Shown one piece after another: positions 1-9,270 of a stretch of DNA of 64,000 bases; positions within the stretch are counted from its first letter, which is position 1; each line of letters opens with the position of its first letter. The translations under genes and the position numbers were made by a program. The stretch comes from Diaphorobacter sp. HDW4A. Lineage in GTDB: Bacteria; Pseudomonadota; Gammaproteobacteria; Burkholderiales; Burkholderiaceae_C. The notes under the pieces were generated by a model that saw only the letters and a list, made by a program, of their open reading frames with translations, searched no databases and was not told where the DNA came from. The stretch lies in contig NZ_CP049910.1 in assembly GCF_011305995.1 (NCBI RefSeq), positions 2,356,001-2,420,000 on the forward strand, read 5' to 3'.

Positions 1-2
1 AC

Positions 3-3000
3 TTGCTGTTCAGCGGCATCGGCCGCATCAAGGACGCGGTCGAGTCTCAGCGCAAGAATTCCGATGTGAGCGACGAGGTGCTGGAGCTGCAAAGCCGCTT
101 CTCCACCGCCGCTAAGACGCTCAAGGATATGCGCGTCGAAGGCAAGTCGCGCAACGGCGTGTGGGGCCGTAAGTTCATCTACGAGCTGCCTTGGTACATC
201 ATCGTGGGCGCTCCGGGTTCGGGCAAGACGACCGCTCTGGTGAATTCGGGCCTCGATTTCCCGCTCGCCGGGCAATACGGCAAAGCCGCGCTGCAGGGCA
301 TTGGTGGCACGCGCAACTGCGATTGGTGGTTCACCGATCAGGCCGTGGTGATCGACACCGCAGGCCGCTATACCACGCACGACAGCAACGAGGACGTCGA
401 CAAGATCGAGTGGCAGGGCTTTCTCGGCCTGCTCAAGAAATACCGTCCGCGCCAGCCTGTCAACGGCGTGGTGTTGACGCTCAGCGTCTCCGATCTGCTG
501 ACCTTCACCGATGAAGAGCTGGTAGCCCACCTCACCGCGCTGCGCGAGCGGTTGAACGAGTTGCAGAGCGCCTTTGCCATTGAACTGCCTGTCTACCTGT
601 GGGTGACCAAGGTCGATTTGCTTGCGGGCTTCAACGAGTATTTTGGCGGCTACAGCAAGGAACAACGCAACCAGGTCTGGGGTTTCACCTTCCCGTATTC
701 GGACAAGGCCAAGACCAATCGCCCGACCAAGGCCGCGTTTGAGCAGGAATGGGCGGCGCTGCAGTCGTCGTTGTTCAGCGTGCAGGATTCGCACCTCGCA
801 CACGAACAGGACCTGCGCCGCCGCAACTACATCTACGCTTTCCCGCAGCAGTTTGCGGGCCTGCAGAGCCGCTTGTCACGGGCGGTGGATTTCGTCTTTG
901 CCGAATCCCGCCTCACCCAGCAGCCACTGCTGCGTGGCGTGTACTTCAGCAGCGGCACGCAAGAGGGCACGGTGTTTGACCGTGTGCTGGGCAGTCTGCG
1001 CCGCCAGTTCTCGACCGCCGGCAAGGTGCCGACTGCACAGAACACCGATAGCGGCAAGAGCTACTTCCTGCACGATCTGCTGGTGAAGGTGATCTTTGCG
1101 GAATCACACCTCGCGGGCCGCAACGTGAAGTGGGAGCGCCGCACCCGCGCGCTCACCTACATGGGCTATGCGCTGTCGGCACTGCTGCTGGTCGGGGCCA
1201 TCGGCGCCTGGGTGGTCAGTTACGGCAACAACAATCGCTACCTCGCTCAGACGGAGGAGAACGCCCAGAAGGTCTCCAAGTCGATTGCGCACTACGACAG
1301 CAATACCGCCAACCTGAGCGCGCTGCTCGGCCTGCTCGGCCAGGTCAAGGGCATTGCCGACACCGACGCGTTCCCAAGCAACGATCCGCCGATGAGCTAC
1401 CGATACGGTCTCTATCAAGGCGAGAAGGTGACGGCCGCCTCGGACGCCGCGTACCAGCGCATGCTGGAGAACGGGCTGCTGCCTTTCGTCTCCAAGCGTC
1501 TCGAAACGCTGCTGCAGAACCCGCCGGTCAACAACCTCGAGTATCTTTACGAGGCGCTCAAGGCCTATCTGATGCTGCAGCAGTCCGAGCGTTACTCGCC
1601 CAAGGGCGTGCGCGATTGGGTGATCACGGACATCAAGACCTTCTTGCTGCCCGATGCCGACCCGGCCACCGCCGAGAGCATTGAAAAGCACGTAGGAGCG
1701 CTGTTCGCCGATGACCGTGTGGTGAGCTCGCCATACCCGATCAACGAGCCGTTGGTGAGCAGCACGCGCCTCAAGCTGTCGACGCTGTCCACTGCTCAGC
1801 GCGCTTATTTTCGGCTCCGCAGCCGACTGATGCTCAAGGACATGCGGGAGTTCAACATCATGGACGTCGCGGGTCCGCAAGCGGCCAACGTGTTCATGCG
1901 CAAGAGCGGTTTGCCACTCAATCGCGGCGTTCCGGGACTGTTCACTTATCAGGGCTATTGGGATCTGTTCGACAAGTCGGTGAACAGTGTGGTCACCGAG
2001 GTCAGCGATGACGAGGGTTGGGTGCTGGGCCTGCCTGCTCAGACCCTGAAGACACAGGCCACCGATGCCCTGCAAGGCAAGCTGGTGCGTGAGGTGCGCC
2101 TTTTGTTTCTGCGCGAATACCAGCAGACCTGGTCGCAGTTGATGCAGGACGTGCAGTTGATTCCCAGCGATTCGCTGGCCACCTCGATCCAGCGCATGAG
2201 CGTGCTCTCGGCACCGGATTCACCGCTCCCCCTTTTTTTGCGTGCGGTGGTACGCGAGACCACCTTGCTGCGCGAGCCAGACAAGGGCCAGCAGACGGTG
2301 GTCGACAAGATGGCGCAGAAACTCAAGAACACGCGTGACGATTTCGAACGCGTAGTCGGTCCGGTGCCGGGCGCGCACACCACGCGCGAGAACCGCGACG
2401 AGCGCATCGTCGATGACCACTTCGAGCCCCTGCGCCGCCTGGTCGGCGCACCGGGTCAGCAGACGCAGGGCAACATGCCCATCGACTCGCTGATCAAGAC
2501 GCTCGACGAATACTACGGTACGCTGATCGCCGCCGATGCGGCACATCGCTCGGGCGGCACGCCGCCGCCCAACGACATGGCGCTGCGCCTGAAAACCGAG
2601 GCCTCGCGCTTGCCCGCGCCGCTCGGCCAGATGCTGGGGGGCATCGCCAACACCACGAGCCGCTCGATACAGGCCATGGCCAACGCCAAGATCGACACCG
2701 AACTGCGTGCCAACGTAGGCGATTTCTGCCGCAAGGCGGTGGCGGGGCGCTATCCGCTCAATCGCGGTGCGACCAATGATGTGACCCCTCAGGACTTCGC
2801 GCGGCTTTTCGGTCCAGCCGGGCTGATGGACGACTTCTTCAACCGCAATCTCGCGCAGAACGTGGACACCACGACCTGGACCTACAAGAAGAACATCGAC
2901 GGCAGCACCACGGGCGGCGGTGCGAGTCTGGGTTCGTTCCAGAAGGCCAGCGTGATCAAGAGCGTGTTCTTCTCGGGCGACTCCATGCCCAAGCTGCGCA

Positions 3001-3371
3001 TCGAGATGAAGGTGGTGGAGATGGATCCGTCGATCTCCAACATGGCGCTTGACATTGATGGCACGGTGATCCGCTACGCACATGGGCCTCAGATGAGCCA
3101 GCCGGTGATCTGGCCCGGATCGCGTGGGCGTCAGCAGGTGTCGCTGCAAATCACCGACAAGAACGGTGGTCAGGGCGCGATGACGGCGGACGGCGCCTGG
3201 GCGTTGCATCGCTTCTTCGACAAGCTCACGCTGGCGGCGGGCTCCAGGCCTGAATCGTTCACGGCCACGGCCATGGTGGGCGACAAGAAGGTAGTTTTTG
3301 AGGTGACGGCAGGGAGCGTGCAGAACCCGTTTCGCCTGAACCAGTTGCAGACCTTCAGTTGCCCGGGCTGA
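3..3371 (+). CDS. tssM: Type VI secretion membrane complex protein TssM (IcmF), 5' partial
   Basis: Inner-membrane ATPase-like subunit of the type VI secretion envelope complex, which joins TssJ and TssL and spans to the periplasm. The visible 1122 residues hold a Walker A motif GAPGSGKT at about residues 69-76, a Walker B-like VVIDTAGRY at about 114-122, a membrane helix at about 383-405, and a long periplasmic C-terminal domain ending in a TGA at 3369. The usual N-terminal pair of membrane helices is missing, so the gene begins upstream of the window and position 3 is only the first in-frame codon. tagF, a kinase and a lipoprotein gene follow on the same strand, as expected for a T6SS cluster. 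Confidence 0.95.
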   Translation: MLFSGIGRIKDAVESQRKNSDVSDEVLELQSRFSTAAKTLKDMRVEGKSRNGVWGRKFIYELPWYIIVGAPGSGKTTALVNSGLDFPLAGQYGKAALQGIGGTRNCDWWFTDQAVVIDTAGRYTTHDSNEDVDKIEWQGFLGLLKKYRPRQPVNGVVLTLSVSDLLTFTDEELVAHLTALRERLNELQSAFAIELPVYLWVTKVDLLAGFNEYFGGYSKEQRNQVWGFTFPYSDKAKTNRPTKAAFEQEWAALQSSLFSVQDSHLAHEQDLRRRNYIYAFPQQFAGLQSRLSRAVDFVFAESRLTQQPLLRGVYFSSGTQEGTVFDRVLGSLRRQFSTAGKVPTAQNTDSGKSYFLHDLLVKVIFAESHLAGRNVKWERRTRALTYMGYALSALLLVGAIGAWVVSYGNNNRYLAQTEENAQKVSKSIAHYDSNTANLSALLGLLGQVKGIADTDAFPSNDPPMSYRYGLYQGEKVTAASDAAYQRMLENGLLPFVSKRLETLLQNPPVNNLEYLYEALKAYLMLQQSERYSPKGVRDWVITDIKTFLLPDADPATAESIEKHVGALFADDRVVSSPYPINEPLVSSTRLKLSTLSTAQRAYFRLRSRLMLKDMREFNIMDVAGPQAANVFMRKSGLPLNRGVPGLFTYQGYWDLFDKSVNSVVTEVSDDEGWVLGLPAQTLKTQATDALQGKLVREVRLLFLREYQQTWSQLMQDVQLIPSDSLATSIQRMSVLSAPDSPLPLFLRAVVRETTLLREPDKGQQTVVDKMAQKLKNTRDDFERVVGPVPGAHTTRENRDERIVDDHFEPLRRLVGAPGQQTQGNMPIDSLIKTLDEYYGTLIAADAAHRSGGTPPPNDMALRLKTEASRLPAPLGQMLGGIANTTSRSIQAMANAKIDTELRANVGDFCRKAVAGRYPLNRGATNDVTPQDFARLFGPAGLMDDFFNRNLAQNVDTTTWTYKKNIDGSTTGGGASLGSFQKASVIKSVFFSGDSMPKLRIEMKVVEMDPSISNMALDIDGTVIRYAHGPQMSQPVIWPGSRGRQQVSLQITDKNGGQGAMTADGAWALHRFFDKLTLAAGSRPESFTATAMVGDKKVVFEVTAGSVQNPFRLNQLQTFSCPG

Positions 3372-3431
3372 CCGCATGGCGGCCCGGAATGGAATGAGAG
3401 AGAAAGACCAAACATCGAGCACCACAGCAGC

Positions 3432-4199
3432 ATGATGAACAGCAGCAATGATCTACCCGCAGTGGAAGTCATCTGGGGCGGCAAACTGCCGAGCCATGGG
3501 GATTTTCTTTGGAGCAATCCCCGCAGCGCCGTTCGCGCACGCTTCGAGGAGTGGCTGCAGGCGGGCATGATTCAGGGCCGCTCGCAATTTGGCGATGGCT
3601 GGCGCGACTTCATGGCAGGTGCCCATCTGTGGAATTTTCTGGTGCCATTCGATGCACTGAACATGCCTTATGTGGTGGCCGGAAGCCTTGCGCCGAGCGT
3701 GGATCGGGTGGGGCGCCAGTACCCCTTCATGGTGGGTTACGTGTTTCAGCGCGAAATGCTGTTGCGCTCGACCGAACTGGTGATGGAGTTGCCGATGTTG
3801 CTGCATCTGACCGGCCAGCAACTGCACACCGCCATTCGCCGCGCCTTACCGCGTGCGGTGCTCGACTCGATCTGGGCCAACGTGCTTGCGCAGTGGCGCC
3901 AGAGCTGGGCACCGCATGTGCATGTCCGGTCGGGGCCGCTCACCAGCAGCGGCTCTGACATTCTGGATGTGCTGGGCAATGGGTTGCATGGCACGAACGA
4001 AGCCGACATGAGCACACGCCCAGCCACGCGCGAGTCCGCCTATCCGTGGCCCGACATCATGCCCAGCCTGCACTCGGCCAACAGCCCGAGTTTCTGGTGG
4101 ACGCACCCGGCAGGCGGCGCGCCGCTCAAGGCGCTGGCCTACGAATCCCCGCTCGACGGGCAGCTCATGACCTGGCTTTTTGGCCGGGCAGGGCGTTGA
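3432..4199 (+). CDS. tagF: Type VI secretion-associated protein TagF
   Basis: 255-residue TagF-family protein. In Pseudomonas, TagF acts with the threonine-phosphorylation pathway as a post-translational repressor of T6SS firing. The family hallmark near the N-terminus, a W-G-K-L-P-x-x-G-D-F pattern (here WGGKLPSHGDF), is at residues 14-24. Two ATGs lie in tandem at 3432 and 3435; the first is used. It starts 60 bp after tssM and is followed 51 bp later by the Ser/Thr kinase gene, so the regulatory module is physically linked. No PP2C-type phosphatase gene is visible in the window. Confidence 0.9.
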   Translation: MMNSSNDLPAVEVIWGGKLPSHGDFLWSNPRSAVRARFEEWLQAGMIQGRSQFGDGWRDFMAGAHLWNFLVPFDALNMPYVVAGSLAPSVDRVGRQYPFMVGYVFQREMLLRSTELVMELPMLLHLTGQQLHTAIRRALPRAVLDSIWANVLAQWRQSWAPHVHVRSGPLTSSGSDILDVLGNGLHGTNEADMSTRPATRESAYPWPDIMPSLHSANSPSFWWTHPAGGAPLKALAYESPLDGQLMTWLFGRAGR

Positions 4200-4250
4200 G
4201 ATACAAGGAGCGACCGATGACACGGCGTCCCCAACAAAGAGAACAAGTCT

Positions 4251-6362
4251 ATGGTGCAAGAATCAGCTGATAACCATTCTGGCGCGATCCCAGGCGCAGG
4301 GGCTCCGATGAGCCTGCCGCTGCACACGCGGTTGGGCGAGTTCGAGATCATTTCCGTCATCGGCGAAGGCGGTTTTTCCATCGTCTATCTGGCGCACGAC
4401 CACCAGCTTGAGCGCACCGTTGCGATCAAGGAATACCTGCCCGGTGCCATCGCGTATCGCGCGGCGGACGGCACGGTGCAGCCGCGCTTCGAGAAGTATG
4501 AAAGCACCTTTAAGACAGGTCTGCAGAGCTTTCTGAAAGAGGCGCGCATCCTCGCGCAGTTCGAGCACCATTCGCTGATCCGCATTCACCGGTTCTGGGA
4601 GCAGAACGGCACGGCCTACATGGTGATGCAGTACTGTCAGGGCAAGACCATGCGCCAGCTGCTGCAAAGCGATCCGGCGCGCGGCACCGACGAGGTCTGG
4701 CTCAAGCAGGTGATGACGCCCGTGCTCGATGCCCTGCGCGTGCTGCATGCGCGCAGCTGCTACCACCGCGACCTTTCGCCCGACAACATCATGATCCTCG
4801 AGTCCGGCGCGCCCATGCTGCTGGACTTCGGTGCGGCGCGGCAGGTCATCGGGGACATGACGCAGGCGCTCACGGTGATTCTCAAGCCCGGCTTCGCGCC
4901 CATTGAGCAGTACGCCGACGATGAGTCCATGCGCCAGGGTCCGTGGACCGACATCTATGGCGCGGGCGCGGTGCTGTACTTCGCGGTCACGGGCAAGGCA
5001 CCGACCGCATCGGTCGCGCGGCTGGTCAAGGACCCGCTCAAGAAGCTCTCCGCACAAACGACCCTGTCGTTGTCGCCACAGTTTGCGCAGGCAGTCGATC
5101 ATGCTCTGGCGCTGTTCCCGGCGGACCGTCCGCAATCGGTCGACGATTTCGCCAACGAGTTGCTGGCGCAGGATGGTCCGCTCTCGCACTTCCAGGTATT
5201 CCCGACGCTGAGCGGCGCAGCCGTAACGGCATCCGCCGTCGCAGCACGTCAGCAGGCGATGCTCGAGACTCAGGTCGAGGAAGAGGCTCAGGCCCAAGCG
5301 CTGACAAATGCACAGGTGCAGGCTCCGCCGCCGCCCGAGCCTGTCCAAGACTATCCCGCCACGGTCATGGCACCGAAGGTCAATGAGCTGCTTCAGCCCG
5401 CGCACGAAGAGTGGAAAACGTCCACGCATGCAGCGCCAGCGCCAGTCGTGGAGCCCACTCCGGTCGAGCATTCAGTGCGCCATTCGCAGCGACTGCCTTC
5501 AGCGGCTGAACAGGCTGTGGCAGCGCCCGTGCCCGAACCGGTCGTTGAAAAGGCAATGCCTGCCGAAGTACCCGTCGCGCCACCACGCGCCCCACAGCCC
5601 GCGCCGCGCCCACCTGTGCCCACCGCCAAAAAGCCATTGGCACCTGCGGCTCCGCGCGTTCGCGTTACGGAGAAATCCGGTGGCAAGAAGCGCACGTGGG
5701 GGCTGTATGCGGGCGGCGGTGCCGCGGGACTCGCGGCGCTTGTGGCGGCTGCGTATTTTCTTGGCGACAGCGGACAGCACACGGCCATCCCACCCGTGGC
5801 GCAGGGCGAGCGGAACATCGAGATTCCACCCGCACCGCCGCAGCCTCCGAGCGAGCCGACGCTGCCACCTGCACAGGTCGCACCAGAGCCCGCGCCACTA
5901 TCGCCTCCTGCGGTGGTCAATGATCCTGCGCCGGTGCCCGCACCGCCGCCGCCTATCATTCCACCTCCGATTCAGCCGCCCGCGCCCGCTCAACCGCCCA
6001 TCGCGGTTCCGCCGTCGCCAGCGCCGCCCGCATCCCTGCCAGGACGCCCCAACGGTACGACGCAGCCGGGCGAGACCAATACTGGCAGCCCGGTGCCCCC
6101 CATCGAACCGCCGAACAACAAGCCGGTGGTGGTCGCACCGTCGAACAAGCCGGGCGCCTTTGTGCGGTTCTCGATCAAGCCATGGGGCAAAGTGATCGTG
6201 GACGGCGTCGAGAAGGGCGTTTCACCGCCGATGGTGAGAATGTGGCTGCCCGAAGGCGAGCACAGCATCGTGATCGAAAATGCGGGTTTCCCGAATTTCA
6301 GCACGCGCCTGAAGGTGGAAGACAAGAAAGACAGTTCGCTGAGTTACCGCTTCGGCGGTTGA
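4251..6362 (+). CDS. T6SS-linked transmembrane Ser/Thr protein kinase (PpkA-like)
   Basis: 703-residue Hanks-type kinase, probably the threonine kinase controlling the adjacent T6SS. Kinase landmarks: glycine loop GEGGFSIVY at 38-46, ATP-binding lysine in AIKEY at about 60, catalytic HRDLSPDN at about 171-178, and DFGAA at about 192-196. After the kinase domain there is an Ala/Gln/Pro-rich linker, a single membrane helix at about 484-505, a very proline-rich periplasmic stalk (about 510-625), and a PEGA-like domain at about 640-695 (GKVIVDGVEKGVSPP, PEGEHSI). An internal ATG at 4308 would still leave the kinase intact. The orientation implies cytoplasmic catalysis with a periplasmic sensor or anchor. 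Confidence 0.88.
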   Translation: MVQESADNHSGAIPGAGAPMSLPLHTRLGEFEIISVIGEGGFSIVYLAHDHQLERTVAIKEYLPGAIAYRAADGTVQPRFEKYESTFKTGLQSFLKEARILAQFEHHSLIRIHRFWEQNGTAYMVMQYCQGKTMRQLLQSDPARGTDEVWLKQVMTPVLDALRVLHARSCYHRDLSPDNIMILESGAPMLLDFGAARQVIGDMTQALTVILKPGFAPIEQYADDESMRQGPWTDIYGAGAVLYFAVTGKAPTASVARLVKDPLKKLSAQTTLSLSPQFAQAVDHALALFPADRPQSVDDFANELLAQDGPLSHFQVFPTLSGAAVTASAVAARQQAMLETQVEEEAQAQALTNAQVQAPPPPEPVQDYPATVMAPKVNELLQPAHEEWKTSTHAAPAPVVEPTPVEHSVRHSQRLPSAAEQAVAAPVPEPVVEKAMPAEVPVAPPRAPQPAPRPPVPTAKKPLAPAAPRVRVTEKSGGKKRTWGLYAGGGAAGLAALVAAAYFLGDSGQHTAIPPVAQGERNIEIPPAPPQPPSEPTLPPAQVAPEPAPLSPPAVVNDPAPVPAPPPPIIPPPIQPPAPAQPPIAVPPSPAPPASLPGRPNGTTQPGETNTGSPVPPIEPPNNKPVVVAPSNKPGAFVRFSIKPWGKVIVDGVEKGVSPPMVRMWLPEGEHSIVIENAGFPNFSTRLKVEDKKDSSLSYRFGG

Positions 6363-6450
6363 TCGGTGATTCAGCCATCAGTGAAGTAAAGCCAAGGTGA
6401 GCGGGCGTCAACGCACGCCGACTTGCCGGTTGCAAGAGTTGGAAGAAGGA

Positions 6451-6969
6451 ATGAACAAGATGTCGAAACGAATCTATTTTCTCGCGCCCCTGATGGTCGC
6501 TGTATTGGCCGTGACTGGTTGCGACACTGCCCCGAAGAAGGTCGAGCCACCGCCACCGCCGCCCGTTCAGGCGGTCGAACCGGAGCCGGTCGCGCCTCCC
6601 GCATCACGTGCGGAACGCGTCGAGGCTGAGCCCACCGCCACCAACAACACAGAAGCGCTGACGGGCGTGGAGCGCCGCTTTGCCGAAGGCCTCAATCAGT
6701 ACAACGATGGCAACTACCCGAATGCCATCCGCATCTTCCGCGAGCCCATCTTCAGCCGCGCCTGGCCTGAGTTGCAGGTGAAGTCGCTGAAGTATCTGGC
6801 GTTCAGCTTCTGCCTGAACAACAACCCCGGCCAGTGCCGCAGCACTTTTGTGCAGCTCCTCAAGCTGAAGCCCGATTTCGATCTGAGCGAGGCCGAGAGC
6901 GGCCATCCCGGCTGGGGCCCGGTCTTCAAGCAGGCCAAGGCCGATGTGGCCAAGTCCGGCGTGAAGTAA
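6451..6969 (+). CDS. TssQ-like type VI secretion-associated lipoprotein
   Basis: 172-residue lipoprotein. The start is set at 6451 because a purine-rich ribosome site (GGAAGAAGGA) immediately precedes it; an upstream in-frame ATG at 6397 would bury the signal peptide. The signal sequence ends in a lipobox, VLAVTGC, so the mature protein would be lipid-anchored. A short Pro/Val-rich spacer follows, then a TPR-like helical segment (RFAEGLNQYNDGNYPNAIRIF). Small lipoproteins of this kind (TssQ family) sit beside tagF and kinase genes in Burkholderiales T6SS clusters. The family assignment is from resemblance and context. Confidence 0.72.
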   Translation: MNKMSKRIYFLAPLMVAVLAVTGCDTAPKKVEPPPPPPVQAVEPEPVAPPASRAERVEAEPTATNNTEALTGVERRFAEGLNQYNDGNYPNAIRIFREPIFSRAWPELQVKSLKYLAFSFCLNNNPGQCRSTFVQLLKLKPDFDLSEAESGHPGWGPVFKQAKADVAKSGVK

Positions 6970-6987
6970 GAGCATCCACAAAAGATC

Positions 6988-7008
6988 AGGGGGCCTTGCG
7001 GGCCCCCT
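6988..7008 (+). terminator. Hairpin terminator after the T6SS operon
   Basis: AGGGGGCC (6988-6995) pairs perfectly with GGCCCCCT (7001-7008) across a 5-nt loop. It lies 19 bp after the lipoprotein stop codon and 36 bp before the convergent MBL gene ends, so it may serve both directions. The T tract after it is weak. Confidence 0.7.
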
Positions 7009-7043
7009 TGTGTTTGATCGCAGAAATCCGAGATTTCAGCCTG

Positions 7044-8114
7044 TCACTTGCCGCCCGCCGGTTGGCGTTTGTCGGAATCCATCATCGCCTGCGAGTAGTC
7101 GATGGGCAGCCAGCGGTAGCTGGTCTTTCCTGCCGCCTGCACACGGCCGATGGCGGGGAAGGGCAGATGTGATCCTGCGATCCATTCGCCGGATTGCGCG
7201 GCGTCCTTGAGCACCTTGGCACGCGTCGCACGCGCCTTGGCCTGGTCCAGATCGAACTCGACTGTGATGGAGGGATCGGCGAACTGCGTGGCCACGTTGT
7301 GCACCACATCGCCCCAGATCAGCATGCTCTCCTTGCCGGAGCGAATGCGGTAGCCCGTATGGCCCGGCGTGTGACCGGGCATAAGGACCGACTGGATGCC
7401 GGGAATCGGTGATGTGCCCGCCTCGAACTGCTGGAATCGACCTGCTTCCTTGTAGGCGGCAAGCGATGACTGCACGCCCTGATAGACGGGCAGATTGTCC
7501 TTGTTTCGCTCGCTGGCCAGCCAGTAGGCCGCCTCCTGCTCGGGCAGGTAGACCATGGCGTTAGGGAAGGCCATCTTGCCGTCCGCGCTCAGGCCGCCGT
7601 CGTGATCAGGGTGCAGATGCGTGAGAAACACGTAGCGCACGTTCTCGGCCTTGTAGCCCGACATCTGCAGGCTGCTCGCCAGCTTGCCCATGCTCGCCCC
7701 CAGCGCCTGTGCAGCACCGGTGTCGATGAGGATCACGTTCTCGCCGTCGTCGAGCAGAAACGCATTGACGGAGGTGCGCACGTCGCGCGGCTGCTTGGAG
7801 AGCTTGAGCAGGTTGATGATGTTGGCCTGCGTGCGGCCCTTCATCAGCTTGCTGTTGATCTCAAAACTGCCGTCATACAGCACGGTGACGAGGTATTTTC
7901 CCATCTTCATGCGGAAGAATCCGGGCGACTGGTCATTGCGGTTGTAGGCAGACGCGGCCTGCTCCGCAGCCTCGGCGGCCTCAGCCGAAGGGGTGGCCTG
8001 ATCGTCAGCCTCGCCTGTCAGCAGGGGCCAGTTGGCGCAACCGGCAAGCAACAGGGGAACACTCAAAACGCCCAGAGCGCGCACTCCCCGCGCTCGCCAG
8101 ATTTGCAATGCCAT
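7044..8114 (-). CDS. MBL-fold metallohydrolase with lipoprotein signal
   Basis: 356-residue metallo-beta-lactamase-fold hydrolase. The zinc motif HLHPDHDGG lies at about residue 166, with a further metal histidine in the GHTPGHTGY segment (about 243) and a later GSHLPFP histidine near 315. The N-terminus has a signal peptide with a lipobox-like LLLAGC (residues 21-26), so the enzyme is probably anchored facing the periplasm. An Ala/Glu-rich segment separates signal and catalytic domain. The substrate cannot be told from sequence; relatives include lactonases and quorum-quenching-like hydrolases. It stands alone, converging with the T6SS operon. Confidence 0.85.
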   Translation of the reverse strand: MALQIWRARGVRALGVLSVPLLLAGCANWPLLTGEADDQATPSAEAAEAAEQAASAYNRNDQSPGFFRMKMGKYLVTVLYDGSFEINSKLMKGRTQANIINLLKLSKQPRDVRTSVNAFLLDDGENVILIDTGAAQALGASMGKLASSLQMSGYKAENVRYVFLTHLHPDHDGGLSADGKMAFPNAMVYLPEQEAAYWLASERNKDNLPVYQGVQSSLAAYKEAGRFQQFEAGTSPIPGIQSVLMPGHTPGHTGYRIRSGKESMLIWGDVVHNVATQFADPSITVEFDLDQAKARATRAKVLKDAAQSGEWIAGSHLPFPAIGRVQAAGKTSYRWLPIDYSQAMMDSDKRQPAGGK

Positions 8115-8221
8115 GGCTTGACCAAATGATTGAAGACCGCACGATGATAGCCATAGTCTTCGATATTCACCATGTCAATTGATGCTGAAAAAAGTTTGCA
8201 ATTGAAACTGTTGTCTGCGGC

Positions 8222-9229
8222 TCACTTGTTGGTGATGCCGCGCGCCTTGATCATCGGCCCCCAGCGGTTTTGCTCCTCACGCACATAGGCGGTCATGGCA
8301 TCGGACGTGCTGGGGATGGCTTCCATGCCGAGTTCTTCGAGTTTGCGCACGACCTCCGGGTTGGCGAGCGAGGTCTTCAGCGCCGAGGCGATCAGCTGCA
8401 CACGGTCCGGAGCGGTGTCCTTGGGCACCACAAGCCCCTGCCAGGCGTAGACGGCTTGCGTCGACAGATTGAGCTCCTTGAGCGTCGGAACATGGGGCAA
8501 CTGCGGCAGGCGCTTGTCACCGGTGACGGCCAGCGGAACCAACTTGCCTTCCTTCACGAACGGCAGGGAGAGTGATGGCGCGAGCGCCGCCACCTTGATT
8601 TGGCCGCCGGCCAGATCTTGCAGTGCGGGCGCGTCGCCCTTGTAGGGCACGTGGTCGGCCTGCGTCTGGGTGTTGCCGAGCAGCATTTCCATCGCAAGGT
8701 GATGCGGCGTTCCCACACCCGCCGTGCCATAGCCGATGCTGCCCTTGCGGATCTGCTCCATCAGCTCGTTCATGTTCTTGATGCCGCTTTGCGTGGACGC
8801 GGCGATCAGGATCGGAAAGCGGCCCATGAGCCCGACGGAGGTGAAGCTCTTCTGCGCGTCGTAGCGGATGTTGGAATAGATCGCGGGATTGAACGCGAGG
8901 ATGGCGACATCGGCGGTCAGCAGGTTGTAGCCGTCGGGCGCGGCGTGCGAGATGGCCTCGGCGGCGATCATGCCGGCCGCGCCCGCGCGGTTGTCGATGA
9001 TGACCTGCTGCTTGAGATGCTTGGACAGCTCCACACCCACGGTGCGCGCAAGCACATCGGTGCCGCCGCCTGCGGGAAAGCCGACGGTCCATTTGATGGG
9101 CTTGTTGGGATAGGCTTCGGGCTGCGCCGCCAATGAGGGCAGGGCGGCGGCCAGCGCCAGGCCGCAGATCAGGGCACGGCGCGGGAGCGAATGGAGGATG
9201 GATGGCTTGAAGATGGATGGCTTGGACAT
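8222..9229 (-). CDS. Bug/TctC-family tripartite tricarboxylate transporter receptor
   Basis: 335-residue periplasmic solute-binding receptor of the Bug (TctC) family, which is greatly expanded in Burkholderiales. The start at 9229 is preceded by a good AAGGAGAC ribosome site; the longer reading frame to 9592 is an overlap artefact. A signal peptide (residues about 1-35, ending SLAAQP) precedes the mature sequence YPNKPIKWTVGFPAGGGTD, the standard family opening. It is probably co-transcribed after the FAD hydroxylase gene (gap 41 bp) and may bind the aromatic or carboxylate substrate of that pathway. The ligand is unknown. Confidence 0.92.
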   Translation of the reverse strand: MSKPSIFKPSILHSLPRRALICGLALAAALPSLAAQPEAYPNKPIKWTVGFPAGGGTDVLARTVGVELSKHLKQQVIIDNRAGAAGMIAAEAISHAAPDGYNLLTADVAILAFNPAIYSNIRYDAQKSFTSVGLMGRFPILIAASTQSGIKNMNELMEQIRKGSIGYGTAGVGTPHHLAMEMLLGNTQTQADHVPYKGDAPALQDLAGGQIKVAALAPSLSLPFVKEGKLVPLAVTGDKRLPQLPHVPTLKELNLSTQAVYAWQGLVVPKDTAPDRVQLIASALKTSLANPEVVRKLEELGMEAIPSTSDAMTAYVREEQNRWGPMIKARGITNK

Positions 9230-9270
9230 GGTTTGTCTCCTTGTTGTGATGTCTGAAAAAGCGTGGCGAA

